NCBI RefSeq assembly: GCF_934202705.1
Contig: NZ_CAKPYE010000006.1
Location: forward strand, 1-64,000
Reading direction: 5' to 3'
DNA from: an uncultured Limosilactobacillus sp.
GTDB taxonomy: Bacteria; Bacillota; Bacilli; Lactobacillales; Lactobacillaceae
Length of the DNA stretch: 64,000 nucleotides
Made by a program: the position numbers and the translations under genes. Below the pieces are notes generated by a model. It ran no database searches. It saw only the letters and a list, made by a program, of their open reading frames with translations, and was not told the DNA's origin. Positions within the stretch are counted from its first letter, which is position 1. Each line of letters starts with the position of its first letter. Below are positions 26,028 to 35,511 of the stretch, piece after piece.

Positions 26028-26884
26028 AGAGGTTATCGTTACCAACTAAACGGGGAAGTCTATTAACTGGGGTTTTATTTGACGCACCGCGGAATGTTCA
26101 ACCATCCACAGTAGTGATCGCCATTACGGGGATCCATGGCAACTTTTATTCTAATCCTTTTTACGTGAATCTTGGCAAGACGCTATCGGATGCAGGAATT
26201 GACTTTATCTATGCCCAGACGGCAGACGCCTTTGGTGAAATGCCGACACTAAATGTAAAAACCGGCAAGCAAGAACTCATCGGGTCATGGAATGAGGATT
26301 TTAATAACACTGATGAAGATATTGAGGCTTATCTAAACTATGTTTACCGGCAAGGATATACCAATATTATTTTGGCTGGTCATTCTCTCGGTGCTAATAA
26401 GGTAATTTATTACTTATCACGGCACCGTGATACGCGAATTAAGCATTTCATTTTCTTGAGCCCAGCTAACTTAGAGCATTTAACAAGTGTTGTTACTGAA
26501 GAAGAGAAGCAGGCGATCCTTAATCAACGCCAGCAAGGAGCTGGAGAAAAGCGGATGCCCTTTAACTTACTAGGCTGGATTCCTGGGACCGCTGATACTG
26601 ATTATCAGTGGGTATTCGATAACATTTTAAATAATGTTCATGTTGAACCGGAAAAAGACTTTTCTCAGGTGGCAGCGATAACCCAAACCGGTGCGTTGAT
26701 CATTGGTAGTTACGATCGCTTTACTTATGGCGAGCCGCAAAAGTTTCTGGAGAATATTAATGACCATATGCAAACCGCCAAACAAAATCGACTAATTGTT
26801 ATTCCTAAGACCGGTCATACCTACCAACAAAAGGAGCAGGTATTAGCAGATGAAATTCTAAAACTAGTTCAAAGCTGGCAGTAA
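26024..26884 (+). CDS. alpha/beta hydrolase, GHSLG type, copy B
   Basis: A 286-residue orthologue of 3153-4010 with AITGIHGNFYSNPFYVN, the nucleophile elbow LAGHSLGANKV and the late histidine TGHTYQQKE. ATGA overlap with the preceding broken gene. A nonsense codon upstream could lower its translation through loss of coupling (inference). Confidence 0.87.
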   Translation: MKRLSLPTKRGSLLTGVLFDAPRNVQPSTVVIAITGIHGNFYSNPFYVNLGKTLSDAGIDFIYAQTADAFGEMPTLNVKTGKQELIGSWNEDFNNTDEDIEAYLNYVYRQGYTNIILAGHSLGANKVIYYLSRHRDTRIKHFIFLSPANLEHLTSVVTEEEKQAILNQRQQGAGEKRMPFNLLGWIPGTADTDYQWVFDNILNNVHVEPEKDFSQVAAITQTGALIIGSYDRFTYGEPQKFLENINDHMQTAKQNRLIVIPKTGHTYQQKEQVLADEILKLVQSWQ

Positions 26885-26906
26885 TTAATTAGAGGAGGGA
26901 GAGCAC

Positions 26907-27503
26907 ATGAATAAGGCACGAGTAGAAGCATTTACCGATGCAATTGTCGCAATCGTAATGACGATTATGGTATTGGAGATCAAAATCCCATCCGGAAGTC
27001 ACTTTAGTGCGCTATGGAGTGAAAAAGCCTACTTTTTAGCTTATTTAATTAGTTTTTTTCGGATTGCAGCAACCTGGTATAACCATCATTTTCTGTTTAC
27101 GTCTGCACAATGGATTTCTCGGAAGGTATTCTGGGCTAATGTCGTGTGGCTGTTCTTTATGTCACTCTTCCCGGTAGCCACCGGTTGGATTAGTGCGGAT
27201 CCTTTCTCTAAAGCGGCAGCTTACTTCTACTTTTTGATTTTTGCAATTTGGGGAATCACCTTTTACATCATGGTCGCAATGCTGGCTAATGATAATCCCC
27301 AGCGTTCACCGCAAATTATGTTGATGCTGCGTCCCCAGCGCTGGCTATTTGAGTTGCTTTCATTGGTAACCGGGTTAGTGCTAATAGCTTGGCTGCCAAT
27401 CGCTTCTCTACTAATCGTCGCAATTAATATTATTTTTTGGATTGTATTTCCACCAAAAGGTTCAGATCAAATCACAGGATCGAGGGATAACGATGAAAAG
27501 TAA
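26907..27503 (+). CDS. TMEM175-family (DUF1211) channel, intact, copy B
   Basis: A 198-residue integral membrane protein with the family start RVEAFTDAIVAIVMTIMVLE and about five to six hydrophobic helices (AYFLAYLISFFRIAATWY, VVWLFFMSLFPVATGWI, AAYFYFLIFAIWGITFYIMV, LFELLSLVTGLVLIAWLPIA). TMEM175-like bacterial proteins are potassium-permeable channels. RBS GGAGGGAG. Overlaps the OYE2 start by 11 bases. Homologues: broken 4049, intact 39743. Confidence 0.88.
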   Translation: MNKARVEAFTDAIVAIVMTIMVLEIKIPSGSHFSALWSEKAYFLAYLISFFRIAATWYNHHFLFTSAQWISRKVFWANVVWLFFMSLFPVATGWISADPFSKAAAYFYFLIFAIWGITFYIMVAMLANDNPQRSPQIMLMLRPQRWLFELLSLVTGLVLIAWLPIASLLIVAINIIFWIVFPPKGSDQITGSRDNDEK

Positions 27504-28617
27504 ATATCAACCTTTATTTCAACCATATACACTTAATAATGGTGTCCGGCTTAAGAATCGCCTTGTCGTTGCACCACTGACAATCTATGATTCGGGTAAA
27601 AATGGTGAATTAACATCGACTGCCCGCAACTTCTGGCATGATCGTTTTCGAGGATTCGGTATGTACATAATGCCGTTTACTAATGTTTTCCCAAGCGGGA
27701 TTGGCTTTGAATCGCCTAATGCCTTTGACGAGTCAAATTTTGCTACTCTTCAAGAGTACGTTAAAATTGCCCATCACCAAGGAGCTAAGATTGTAATGCA
27801 ACTTGCTCATTCCGGATATAAGGCAAAAAAGTGGATGACGAAGGGGCATCCGGTTGTTGCACCAACTGGCGATCGTCGTGGTCGGTCACGGACAATGACG
27901 GGGGCCGAGGTTAAGCAAATGGTAGCCAATTTTGCTCGTGCGGCAGAATTGGGACTTCGTGCAGGAATGGATGGCGTTGAAATTCAAGGATCAAACGGCT
28001 GGCTAATCGAACAATTTTTTGCCGGTAATATTAATCGCCGGACCGACGAATGGGGCGGTAGCTTTGCCAACCGGTTGAAGTTTCCGCTAGCGATTATCGA
28101 TGCGATCGACGCGGTACGACAAAAATACCAGCGGCCTGATTTTATTATTGGTTACCGCTTTTCTCCCGAACGTCCTCGACAAGGATTTACGATGGAAGAT
28201 ACGCTAGCGCTGGTCGATGAGTTAGTGAAGAAGCCACTGCAATATCTCCATGTCTCATTACTTGGCTTTTATTCGCATCCCCGGCGTGGTGCTGATCAGA
28301 AGTTAACTCGAATGCAGGTTTATCACGATCGTATTAATGGTAAGTTGCCGTTGATCGGGGTAGGTTCCCTGAAGACAGCTGACCAGATTTTAGATGCCTA
28401 TAATGCTGGCTGGGCCGACTTAATAGCAGTTGGTCGGGCGGTCATGCTAAATCCGGACTTGATTGACTTAATTAAACACGATCACGAAGATCAAATTGAA
28501 ACCAGTTTTAATTGGCAACACGCGGCTCATTATCGTTATACGCCAGCAATGCTGCAGGCAGAGCGGGATCATTTAGACATGGCGATTCATAACCCACGGC
28601 CAGTTAGACGAAATTAG
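27493..28617 (+). CDS. Old yellow enzyme family protein (OYE2 lineage), copy B
   Basis: A 374-residue orthologue of 4642-5766. ATG 27493 (MKSKYQPLFQ) lies inside the end of the TMEM175 gene; an upstream in-frame ATG would add unrelated residues. It keeps the lineage change to Gln165 in IQGSNGW, with Trp170. RBS GAGGGATAACG. Confidence 0.88.
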   Translation: MKSKYQPLFQPYTLNNGVRLKNRLVVAPLTIYDSGKNGELTSTARNFWHDRFRGFGMYIMPFTNVFPSGIGFESPNAFDESNFATLQEYVKIAHHQGAKIVMQLAHSGYKAKKWMTKGHPVVAPTGDRRGRSRTMTGAEVKQMVANFARAAELGLRAGMDGVEIQGSNGWLIEQFFAGNINRRTDEWGGSFANRLKFPLAIIDAIDAVRQKYQRPDFIIGYRFSPERPRQGFTMEDTLALVDELVKKPLQYLHVSLLGFYSHPRRGADQKLTRMQVYHDRINGKLPLIGVGSLKTADQILDAYNAGWADLIAVGRAVMLNPDLIDLIKHDHEDQIETSFNWQHAAHYRYTPAMLQAERDHLDMAIHNPRPVRRN

Positions 28618-28635
28618 TGAAAGAAGGGGTAAATA

Positions 28636-29502
28636 ATGTTAAGGGCATTGGATGTTGTTACTTCAGCAGGGACGACCTTAAAGGGAAACATCTTTAAATC
28701 CCCAGGGGCTAAAACGGTGGTAATTGTAATTACTGGAGTGGAAGGAAATATCCATAATAATCCCTTTTATACGATTATTGGTAAGCGTTTAGCGCAGCAA
28801 AATGTTGATTTTATCGTTGCCCATACACGCGATGCCTTTAATAAGGTTACCGCCTTTAATAAGCGGACCGGGGCAAAAGAAGTATACGGAGCATACGATG
28901 AAGACTTCCGGCGAAGTGATGAGGATGTTGCCGCCTACCTGGACTATGCACGAAAGATGGGTTATCAACATATTGTGTTAGGCGGCCAATCTTTTGGCGC
29001 TAATAAGGTGATTCATTATCTTGCTAATCATCAGGAATCCGCGGTTGATCGCTTTTTGCTAATGAGCCCGGTTGATTTAAAAGTATTAAGAAAATGTGTT
29101 ACTAACCGACAACGCCAGCTAATTAATGAGCAATTGGCTAGTGGTAAGGAAAAACAAATTTTACCGTTTCGCCTATTTCGTTGGTTAACAAGTACGGCAG
29201 GCAATGCTCAGCGTTGGCTGACCGATGATACGCTTAATAATGTTCATTCTGACCAAAATGGCGATTATACCCAACTAGCTAACGTTAATTACACGGGGGT
29301 GCTCCTTATTGGGACATATGACCGTTTTGCGGGTAATTCACCTAAAAATTATTTAGAAAATATTAATGATCATTTACCGTATTCCACCGACAATAAATTA
29401 ATCTATATCCAAAATGCTGGACATATTTATCGTCACCAGGAAGATAAGGTAGCCCAGGTGATTGAAAACTTATTACAGCAATGGTCACTGCTGGGAAAGT
29501 AG
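28636..29502 (+). CDS. alpha/beta hydrolase, GQSFG type, copy B
   Basis: A 288-residue orthologue of 5782-6648; the elbow is GGQSFGANKV with Ser119, and NAGHIYRHQED supplies the histidine. RBS AAGAAGGGG. Last intact gene of this half-operon. Confidence 0.85.
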   Translation: MLRALDVVTSAGTTLKGNIFKSPGAKTVVIVITGVEGNIHNNPFYTIIGKRLAQQNVDFIVAHTRDAFNKVTAFNKRTGAKEVYGAYDEDFRRSDEDVAAYLDYARKMGYQHIVLGGQSFGANKVIHYLANHQESAVDRFLLMSPVDLKVLRKCVTNRQRQLINEQLASGKEKQILPFRLFRWLTSTAGNAQRWLTDDTLNNVHSDQNGDYTQLANVNYTGVLLIGTYDRFAGNSPKNYLENINDHLPYSTDNKLIYIQNAGHIYRHQEDKVAQVIENLLQQWSLLGK

Positions 29503-29511
29503 GTGGCTCAA

Positions 29512-29749
29512 ATGTTTAACTATTGTCCGCAATGTGGATCGCCGTTACGCTGGCAAGAATGTAAAGGTCGCCAGCGGCAGGTTTGTCCCCGTTGTCACTA
29601 TGTTCTGTGGAGTAACGATGAATCGAAGAAGAAACAGGGATTGTCGCCAGGGCTCGGCAAATAGTTTTCATTGCCGAACTGCCAGCTGTTAACTCTTTCT
29701 AGAAATTGCTCCTTTCAATCATTAGACATCGATCCAGGGGCAACTAATG
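29512..29749 (+). pseudogene. Nudix hydrolase remnant with zinc ribbon
   Basis: ATG 29512 reads MFNYCPQCGSPLRWQE with RQRQVCPRCHYVLW, a four-cysteine zinc ribbon like those at the start of many Nudix enzymes. A frame change follows: IEEETGIVARARQIVFIAEL is the end of a Nudix box (REx-EE-x-G). A further trace ATNGFYMYG ends near 29749. The segment between ribbon and Nudix box is deleted. Confidence 0.75.
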
Positions 29750-29795
29750 GCTTTTATATGTATGGTTAATTTGAGAGAAAAACATAAGTAAGTAT

Positions 29796-29839
29796 AAATA
29801 GGATCCAGTGCTTGGTAGTCTAGACACTGGATCCTATTT
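29796..29839. terminator. bidirectional terminator after LysR, copy B
   Basis: Perfect 15-bp inverted repeat AAATAGGATCCAGTG (29796-29810) / CACTGGATCCTATTT (29825-29839). Ends the minus-strand LysR gene. Confidence 0.85.
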
Positions 29840-29857
29840 ATTATGGCGTCATTATTT

Positions 29858-30733
29858 TTAATTTAACGATGCTAATAAACGTTGAGTAAATAATTTTGCT
29901 GCTTTTGATTGAGTAACGTTCTTTTTCCAAATTAGGTTGGTTGATTCAGTTAGAGTTGGCGATAGTGGTCGGAAGGTAAGTGGACTATCGTCCGCCGTAT
30001 CAACTAGGTGATCAAACGTAATCATATCGGCACTCCCTTGCTTAACCATTAACATAGCATTGAAAACTAACGTATAAGTACCAATAATATTCATTTTGTG
30101 ACCAATGTTTCCCCACCAATCTTGAAAACGATGTTCATCCACTGCTTGTTCAGATACTAAGAGGGGGATCCCGAGTAAATCCGCTGGGGTAATAGATTCT
30201 TTTTGAGCAAGCGGATCATTTTTTAATAAAACCAATCCCCACCGATCGGTTTCCGGTAATTGTATGTGATTATAGTTAGTCAAACTACGATGAGACATCA
30301 AAATAGCAAAGTCAATTACTCCATGTTTTAAGGCTGTCTCCATTTCATCGGCATTGCCGCTAATAAGGCGAATTTTCACTTCGGGATAATCCTGAATGAT
30401 TTCACTAAGAACGTTCATGATTCGTTGCATTCCGACACTTTCACCAGCTCCAATTGAAATCGTGCCAGTAACCACCTGCTCTGCCTGGATGTTGGCAGTG
30501 GTTTGATCCGCAAGCTGAATGATTTCTTTTGCTCGTGTTTGAAGATATTCGCCTTCTTCCGTAAGGGTAACTTGGCGATGACCGCGGATAAATAGTTGGG
30601 CCCCTAGTTCGTTTTCTAAATCACCAAGCTGTTTTGAGAGGGTCGGTTGGGAGACCAGTAACTCCCGAGCAGCTTTTGTAAAATTATGATATTGAGCGAC
30701 GGCTAAAAAGTAGCGTAATACACGAAGTTCCAT
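29858..30733 (-). CDS. LysR-family regulator, copy B
   Basis: A 291-residue orthologue of 6982-7860 (ELRVLRYFLAVAQYHNFTKA, SQPTLSKQ), with ATG start after GGAGACG. Divergent from the hexapeptide/SDR operon. Full HTH and effector domain, intact. Confidence 0.9.
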   Translation of the reverse strand: MELRVLRYFLAVAQYHNFTKAARELLVSQPTLSKQLGDLENELGAQLFIRGHRQVTLTEEGEYLQTRAKEIIQLADQTTANIQAEQVVTGTISIGAGESVGMQRIMNVLSEIIQDYPEVKIRLISGNADEMETALKHGVIDFAILMSHRSLTNYNHIQLPETDRWGLVLLKNDPLAQKESITPADLLGIPLLVSEQAVDEHRFQDWWGNIGHKMNIIGTYTLVFNAMLMVKQGSADMITFDHLVDTADDSPLTFRPLSPTLTESTNLIWKKNVTQSKAAKLFTQRLLASLN

Positions 30734-30778
30734 TTTCGTCTCCTTTACTATAACGAAAAACTATTATCACCAATATTA

Positions 30779-30795
30779 TATAAGTATTTCACATT
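30779..30795. promoter_or_regulatory. LysR-associated element TATAAGTATTTCACATT, copy B
   Basis: The counterpart of the element at 7903, conserved in an otherwise diverged intergenic region between LysR and the hexapeptide gene. Confidence 0.5.
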
Positions 30796-30848
30796 GTAAG
30801 CAATCCAAAATATAATAAAAACAGTTAAACGAATGGAGGTGGGTAATA

Positions 30849-31325
30849 ATTCTTAAGCAAAAGAAAGTTAACCAGCAATTATTAGAACAAAATCAACGTC
30901 TCTTGCAACGTCTCAACACTTGTTGGATTACTCTTCGGCAACGAAGACAATTGCTAAGTGAGATTTTAGGTTATCAATTAGCTGATAGTACTGAGATCCT
31001 ATTGCCGTTTTACAGTGATTATGGTCGGAACATCAAGATCGGAAAAAATGTTTCGATTAGCTGTAATGTCATGATGGCAGACAAAGGTGGAATTGAGATT
31101 AATGATAATGTCAAAATTGGTGCAGGCGTATCGTTACAAACTGTTGATGGAGATATTACTAAACCAATTGTAATTGATGAAGGCGCAAGGATCGGCGGGA
31201 ATGCCACAATCTTGCCGGGTGTTCATATCGGTGCGAATGCGGTTGTTGGTGCTGGAGTAATTATTACTCACGATCTTCCAACAGGGGAACATGTTTCTTA
31301 TCAACAAGGAGGAATTCAAAGATGA
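30849..31325 (+). CDS. short hexapeptide protein with altered start codon, copy B
   Basis: Orthologue of 7993-8439 (PFYSDYGRNIKIGKNVSISCNV, ARIGGNATILPGVHIGANAV). The frame is open upstream of 30903. GGAGG at 30835-30839 and spacing point to codon 30849, which is ATT instead of ATG; otherwise TTG 30903 would start a 140-residue form without a ribosome site. It lacks the catalytic-His loop, as copy A does. ATGA overlap with SDR. Expression is likely reduced. Confidence 0.6.
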   Translation: MLKQKKVNQQLLEQNQRLLQRLNTCWITLRQRRQLLSEILGYQLADSTEILLPFYSDYGRNIKIGKNVSISCNVMMADKGGIEINDNVKIGAGVSLQTVDGDITKPIVIDEGARIGGNATILPGVHIGANAVVGAGVIITHDLPTGEHVSYQQGGIQR

Positions 31326-32053
31326 TTAAAGGAAAAGTCGTTGTTATTACCGGAGCTTCGAGTGGAATTGGCGCCGCAACCGTTAAACGCTTAGCAAAGC
31401 AACATGCCAAGCTAGTAATTGGCGCACGACGGTTGGACCGGTTAACAGCATTAAAGGATGAATTTCCCAATGAAGAAATTCTCGTTAAGCAAGTTGATGT
31501 AACTAAGAAAGATGAAGTTCAAGCATTAATTGACGCTGCGGTTAAAAAATTTGGCCGGGTTGATGTTTTATATAACAATGCTGGTGTCATGCCAGTCAAT
31601 GCATTAATTAACCGCGCATATGATGAATGGCAACAAATTCTCAACGTCAATATTATGGGCGTGTTGAATGGAATTGCCGCCGTTTTGCCAGTGATGGTTA
31701 AACAAAAGAGCGGTCAGATTATTGCCACGGATTCTGTTGCGGGGCACGTGGTAGTTCCTAACTTGGCGGTTTACAATGGCTCTAAGTTTGCTGTGCGGGC
31801 CATCTTTGAAGGATTACGTCAGGAACAACACCAAAATGGAATTCGGACCACGATTGTTTCACCAGGCTCAGTCGCGACGGAATTATATAACTCAATTAAC
31901 AATCCGGAAAACAAGCAAGCTGAGATTGAATTTGAAAAAGAAGTCGGATTAAAGGCTGATAATGTGGCACGGTCAGTGGAATTTGCCATTGATATGCCTG
32001 AAAATGCCGATATTAATGAAGTAATCATTCGTCCAATCAAGCAAGATATTTAA
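31322..32053 (+). CDS. short-chain dehydrogenase/reductase, copy B
   Basis: A 243-residue orthologue of 8436-9167: TGASSGIGAATVKRL, NNAG, ATDSVAG and YNGSK catalytic residues. Intact, 4-base overlap with the hexapeptide gene and 16 bases before the hydrolase. Confidence 0.92.
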   Translation: MIKGKVVVITGASSGIGAATVKRLAKQHAKLVIGARRLDRLTALKDEFPNEEILVKQVDVTKKDEVQALIDAAVKKFGRVDVLYNNAGVMPVNALINRAYDEWQQILNVNIMGVLNGIAAVLPVMVKQKSGQIIATDSVAGHVVVPNLAVYNGSKFAVRAIFEGLRQEQHQNGIRTTIVSPGSVATELYNSINNPENKQAEIEFEKEVGLKADNVARSVEFAIDMPENADINEVIIRPIKQDI

Positions 32054-32069
32054 AGGAGACTCAGAAATT

Positions 32070-33095
32070 ATGAATTACAGTATTAATCCACTAACTGCCG
32101 TTAATGATACCCGGGTATTTGATGTTAATCCCGCTATTAAAGTAAAGGACGTTCGTTTCCAAAATCGTTACGGTTTCATGGTGGCTGGACACCTCTACTT
32201 ACCGGGTAACTTTGATGCTAGCAAGAAATATGCGGCAATTGTCATTTCAGGACCATTTGGGGCCGTCAAGGAACAAGCCAGTGGGTTATATGCTCAAACA
32301 TTAGCTGAACGGGGCTTTGTAACAGTTGCTTTTGATCAATCAACGACTGGCGAAAGTTCTGGTGATATTCGCAATGTCGCTTCACCAGATATCTTTGTTG
32401 AAGACTTCTCAGCTGCTGTTGATTTCTTAGGAACGCAAAAATATGTTGATCGCGATAAAATTGGGGCCATTGGGATTTGTGGCTTAGGTTCGCATGTCTT
32501 AACCGCTGCTTCAATTGATGTGCGGATCAAAGCAGTCGCAACATCTGTTATGTACGATATGGCTGAATCCATGTGGGCTGGTCTTAATAATTCCAAGACC
32601 GAAGAACAGCGGAACCTTGAAAAGCAGTACTTAGCACAGATGCGGTGGGAAAATGTTGATAATGATACTCATGTTGGTGGGTTCCATGAATTACCATTTG
32701 ATGAAAACAATCAACCGGTTCGCGCCAAGAAACTCTTCCCTGACGAATTACCAGCTGATGCAGATCCGGTCACAACTGAATTCTTTAATTACTATGTCAA
32801 GCGGGCTTTCCATCCACGGGCAATCAATTCAGCTGCTATCTGGGACGCAACAAGTCCATGGGGCTACTACAACTTCCCACTTCAACAACGGATTGAAAAG
32901 ATTGCAGCACCAAAGCTAATTGTTACTGGAGCTAATGCTCACTCACGTTACATGGCGGAAGCTGCCTATCAGCGCTTGACCGATCCTAAGGAATTAGTAT
33001 TAGTACCAAACGCTACTCATACTGATCTTTACGACCAAATGGATAAGATTCCATTTGATAAGTTCGAACATTTCTTTAAGGAAAACTTAAAGTAA
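32070..33095 (+). CDS. alpha/beta hydrolase with Cys elbow, copy B
   Basis: A 341-residue orthologue of 9182-10213; Cys137 in IGAIGICGLG is kept, and the triad His lies in THTDLYD. The loop after it is shorter (DQMDKIPFD) than in copy A (DGGGHDYIPFD). RBS AAAGGAG. Intact. Confidence 0.87.
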   Translation: MNYSINPLTAVNDTRVFDVNPAIKVKDVRFQNRYGFMVAGHLYLPGNFDASKKYAAIVISGPFGAVKEQASGLYAQTLAERGFVTVAFDQSTTGESSGDIRNVASPDIFVEDFSAAVDFLGTQKYVDRDKIGAIGICGLGSHVLTAASIDVRIKAVATSVMYDMAESMWAGLNNSKTEEQRNLEKQYLAQMRWENVDNDTHVGGFHELPFDENNQPVRAKKLFPDELPADADPVTTEFFNYYVKRAFHPRAINSAAIWDATSPWGYYNFPLQQRIEKIAAPKLIVTGANAHSRYMAEAAYQRLTDPKELVLVPNATHTDLYDQMDKIPFDKFEHFFKENLK

Positions 33096-33167
33096 TAATA
33101 GTTATGCAGAAGAGTGGTTGTACCTGCAATGTAACAACGATTTTCCGTAATAAAAAAGGGGTAAAAG

Positions 33168-34067
33168 ATGAAACAGCATAAAAAAATTTGGGGCTTCATA
33201 ATTATATTATTGCTAATTGGCATAGGCTTGGCAGGCTACCATCGTTATACACGCCAAGTGAATGCCAAGCATTATATTAATAGCTCTACACCAACGATCT
33301 TTGTTCATGGATGGGGGAGTAGTTACCGAGCTGAAACACAAATGGTAAATGCTGCCAAAAAGGCTGGTGCTTCCAACTCAATTATTCGAGCCAATGTTAG
33401 CAAGGGTGGTCAAGTTAAACTGATTGGTACCATCGCTAAAAATGCTAAAAATCCCATTGTTGAGGTTAACTTAGTTAATAACAAGAGTGCCAATTATAAG
33501 AAACCAAATGATCCAAAATATGTTGAAGAGTACCATCAAAGCGGCATCTATATTAAGAATGTAGTTTTAGCGTTGCAGAAACGGTACCACATTCACAAGG
33601 TTAACTTTGTTGGTCATTCAATGGGAAATTTACTCATTGCCTATTACTTAGCTGATAATGCCAATAATCAACGACTGCCTAAATTGGCACATCAAGTAGT
33701 CATCGCTGGTCACTTTAATGGCTTAATGATGGAAGACCCTCGTTCCAAGCAAGCTAAAGTCAATCGCAAAACCGGCAAGCCAAGTATAATGTTGCCTGAA
33801 TATAAGGGAATTTTGAGTTTGAGACAAACTTACCCACGGACAGCAAGAGTAATGAACATCTACGGTGACATCAAAGATGGTAGCCATTCAGATAGTCAAG
33901 TGCCAGTTAATTCTGCTAAGTCATACAAGTATTTAGTAGGTAAACGGGCTAAGTCATATGTTGAACACGAAATTACCGGCAAAGGTGCTAAACACAGTAA
34001 TTTACACGAAAATAAGCAGGTTGATCAATATTTAATTAATTTCTTGTGGGGTAAAGGTCAAAATTAA
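33168..34067 (+). CDS. membrane-anchored DUF915-type hydrolase, copy B
   Basis: A 299-residue orthologue of 10270-11169: N-terminal hydrophobic anchor (GFIIILLLIGIGLAGY), FVHGWGSSYRAET and VGHSMGN with Ser151. Start ATG 33168 after AAAAAGGGG. Intact; ends one base before the broken MDR region. Confidence 0.86.
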   Translation: MKQHKKIWGFIIILLLIGIGLAGYHRYTRQVNAKHYINSSTPTIFVHGWGSSYRAETQMVNAAKKAGASNSIIRANVSKGGQVKLIGTIAKNAKNPIVEVNLVNNKSANYKKPNDPKYVEEYHQSGIYIKNVVLALQKRYHIHKVNFVGHSMGNLLIAYYLADNANNQRLPKLAHQVVIAGHFNGLMMEDPRSKQAKVNRKTGKPSIMLPEYKGILSLRQTYPRTARVMNIYGDIKDGSHSDSQVPVNSAKSYKYLVGKRAKSYVEHEITGKGAKHSNLHENKQVDQYLINFLWGKGQN

Positions 34068-34089
34068 GTTGGTTTTTTCAGGTGATGAT

Positions 34090-34751
34090 ATGCAAACAAA
34101 ACAAATAATAGTTCATGAATATGGATCTCCTGATGTACTAAAGGTTGAAAGTCATGAGATACCCGAACCATCTGTAAACGAAGTTATGATTCATAACCAA
34201 TATATTAGCGTTGATTATACGGATATCTATTGGCGAACCGGCCAACTTGATGCACCACAACCGCCACTAATACCAGGGAAGGCTGGTGCTGGTGTGATTA
34301 CTAAAGTGGGTGCTAATGTAACGGGAATGTCAATTGGTGGTGGCTGGATGATCGACCTTGATGGTAAGGTAAAGTTATATCAAGCGGCAGAACAAGCGGG
34401 AATTAAGCGTGTTGTGCTTGTCAGTGCTGGTGCTATTCAGCATTCCATGATGAGAAGAAAATGGATTGGATGGGTCAATGGGAAGAATACAGTGCAGCCA
34501 TGTATTATGCTGTTTTATTATTACGTCAGTCTAATCTTGACTACACAATTGTTCGTCCGGAGAATTTAACGAACGAAACGGGGACTGGTAAGGTAATAAT
34601 TGGTGATTACTTACCACATACCTATACTAGCCGTTCTAACGTTGCGGCAACAATTATTGCTGCATTAGAAAATGGCAATACAATTCAAAAGGCCTTTGAT
34701 GTTGAAGATGGTGATACACCGGTTAATGAAGCAATTAATGGCGCTTTTTAA
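34090..34751 (+). pseudogene. MDR-NmrA deletion fusion with frameshift, copy B
   Basis: ATG 34090 reads MQTKQIIVHEYGSPDVLKVE through PPLIPGKAGAGVITKVGANV of an MDR reductase, then continues in frame from SIGGGWMIDLDGKVKL of the NmrA-like gene. The rest of MDR, the RibD gene and the NmrA start are missing. At HS versus HFH one T is missing relative to copy A, shifting the frame; the NmrA tail (DWMGQWEEYSAAMYY) continues to 34751 in the other frame. Non-functional. Confidence 0.88.
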
Positions 34752-34767
34752 TTAACAGATAGTTAAA

Positions 34768-34806
34768 TAAAAAAGGTGAAGCTGATTGATGTTCAACTTC
34801 ACTTTT
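34768..34806. terminator. bidirectional terminator between clusters
   Basis: AAAAAAGGTGAAG and CTTCACTTTTTT form a strong stem shared by the end of copy B and the minus-strand hpt gene. Confidence 0.85.
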
Positions 34807-34811
34807 TTAGA

Positions 34812-35351
34812 TTATTTTTCATAAACAGATCGTTTCAAAATTCCGACATAGGGGAGATTCCGATAAAGGCCGTCGTAATCGAGACCATAACCGACAATAA
34901 AATCATTTGGAACCTTAAAACCAAGGTAGTCGATCTTTACTGGAACTTCGCGTCGAGCGGGTTTATCTAGCAATGAACAAATTTCAACGCTTCTGGCACC
35001 ACGACTAGCAAATAGTTTATTCAAAAATGCTAAAGTATGACCGGTATCAATAATATCTTCAATCATTAGAACCGGACGACCACTAATATCATGAGAAAGA
35101 TCACGTAATAAACGTACTTTGCCTGATGACTTAGAACTGTCTTCATAGCTAGATACATCCACGTAATCGATATTCAGCTTAAAATTAAGACGTTTCATCA
35201 ATTCTGATGCGAACACCATTGCACCGGTCATAACGGGGACAATAACCGGAAACTCATCATGGTATTTTGAAGTTAAAGTAGCGGCGAGTTCATCTATTCG
35301 CTGATCGATTTGTTCTTGCGTATATAAGACTTTTTCGATATCGTTGTTCAT
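34812..35351 (-). CDS. hpt: hypoxanthine(-guanine) phosphoribosyltransferase
   Basis: A 179-residue purine salvage enzyme converting hypoxanthine/guanine and PRPP to IMP/GMP. The PRPP-binding motif VLMIEDIIDTGHTL and the family segments VPVMTGAMVFASELM and KVPNDFIVGYGLDYDG are all present. Start ATG 35351 with GGGAGAATC upstream. Core gene, probably marking the chromosomal backbone. The sequence alone does not separate hypoxanthine from guanine preference. Confidence 0.93.
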   Translation of the reverse strand: MNNDIEKVLYTQEQIDQRIDELAATLTSKYHDEFPVIVPVMTGAMVFASELMKRLNFKLNIDYVDVSSYEDSSKSSGKVRLLRDLSHDISGRPVLMIEDIIDTGHTLAFLNKLFASRGARSVEICSLLDKPARREVPVKIDYLGFKVPNDFIVGYGLDYDGLYRNLPYVGILKRSVYEK

Positions 35352-35477
35352 TATGATTCTCCCTCTGACTCAATATTCGGTAATCACGAACATTAATAAG
35401 TGTAATTGGTTATTAACGTAAGAATTTTACCATATAGCAAATTAATTTAAAGGGAATTTATATAGAAAGTTAATAAA

Positions 35478-35500
35478 AAAGCCTCCTATTGATGGAGGCC
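35478..35500 (-). terminator. minus-strand terminator
   Basis: GCCTCC/GGAGGC stem with TTTTTT on the minus strand, after the CMD gene. Confidence 0.75.
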
Positions 35501-35511
35501 GTTAAATTATT

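Noticed and set aside
27442..27492. Upstream start of copy B OYE2
   Set aside because: The extra residues overlap the TMEM175 gene in another frame and are absent from copy A; ATG 27493 aligns with copy A.
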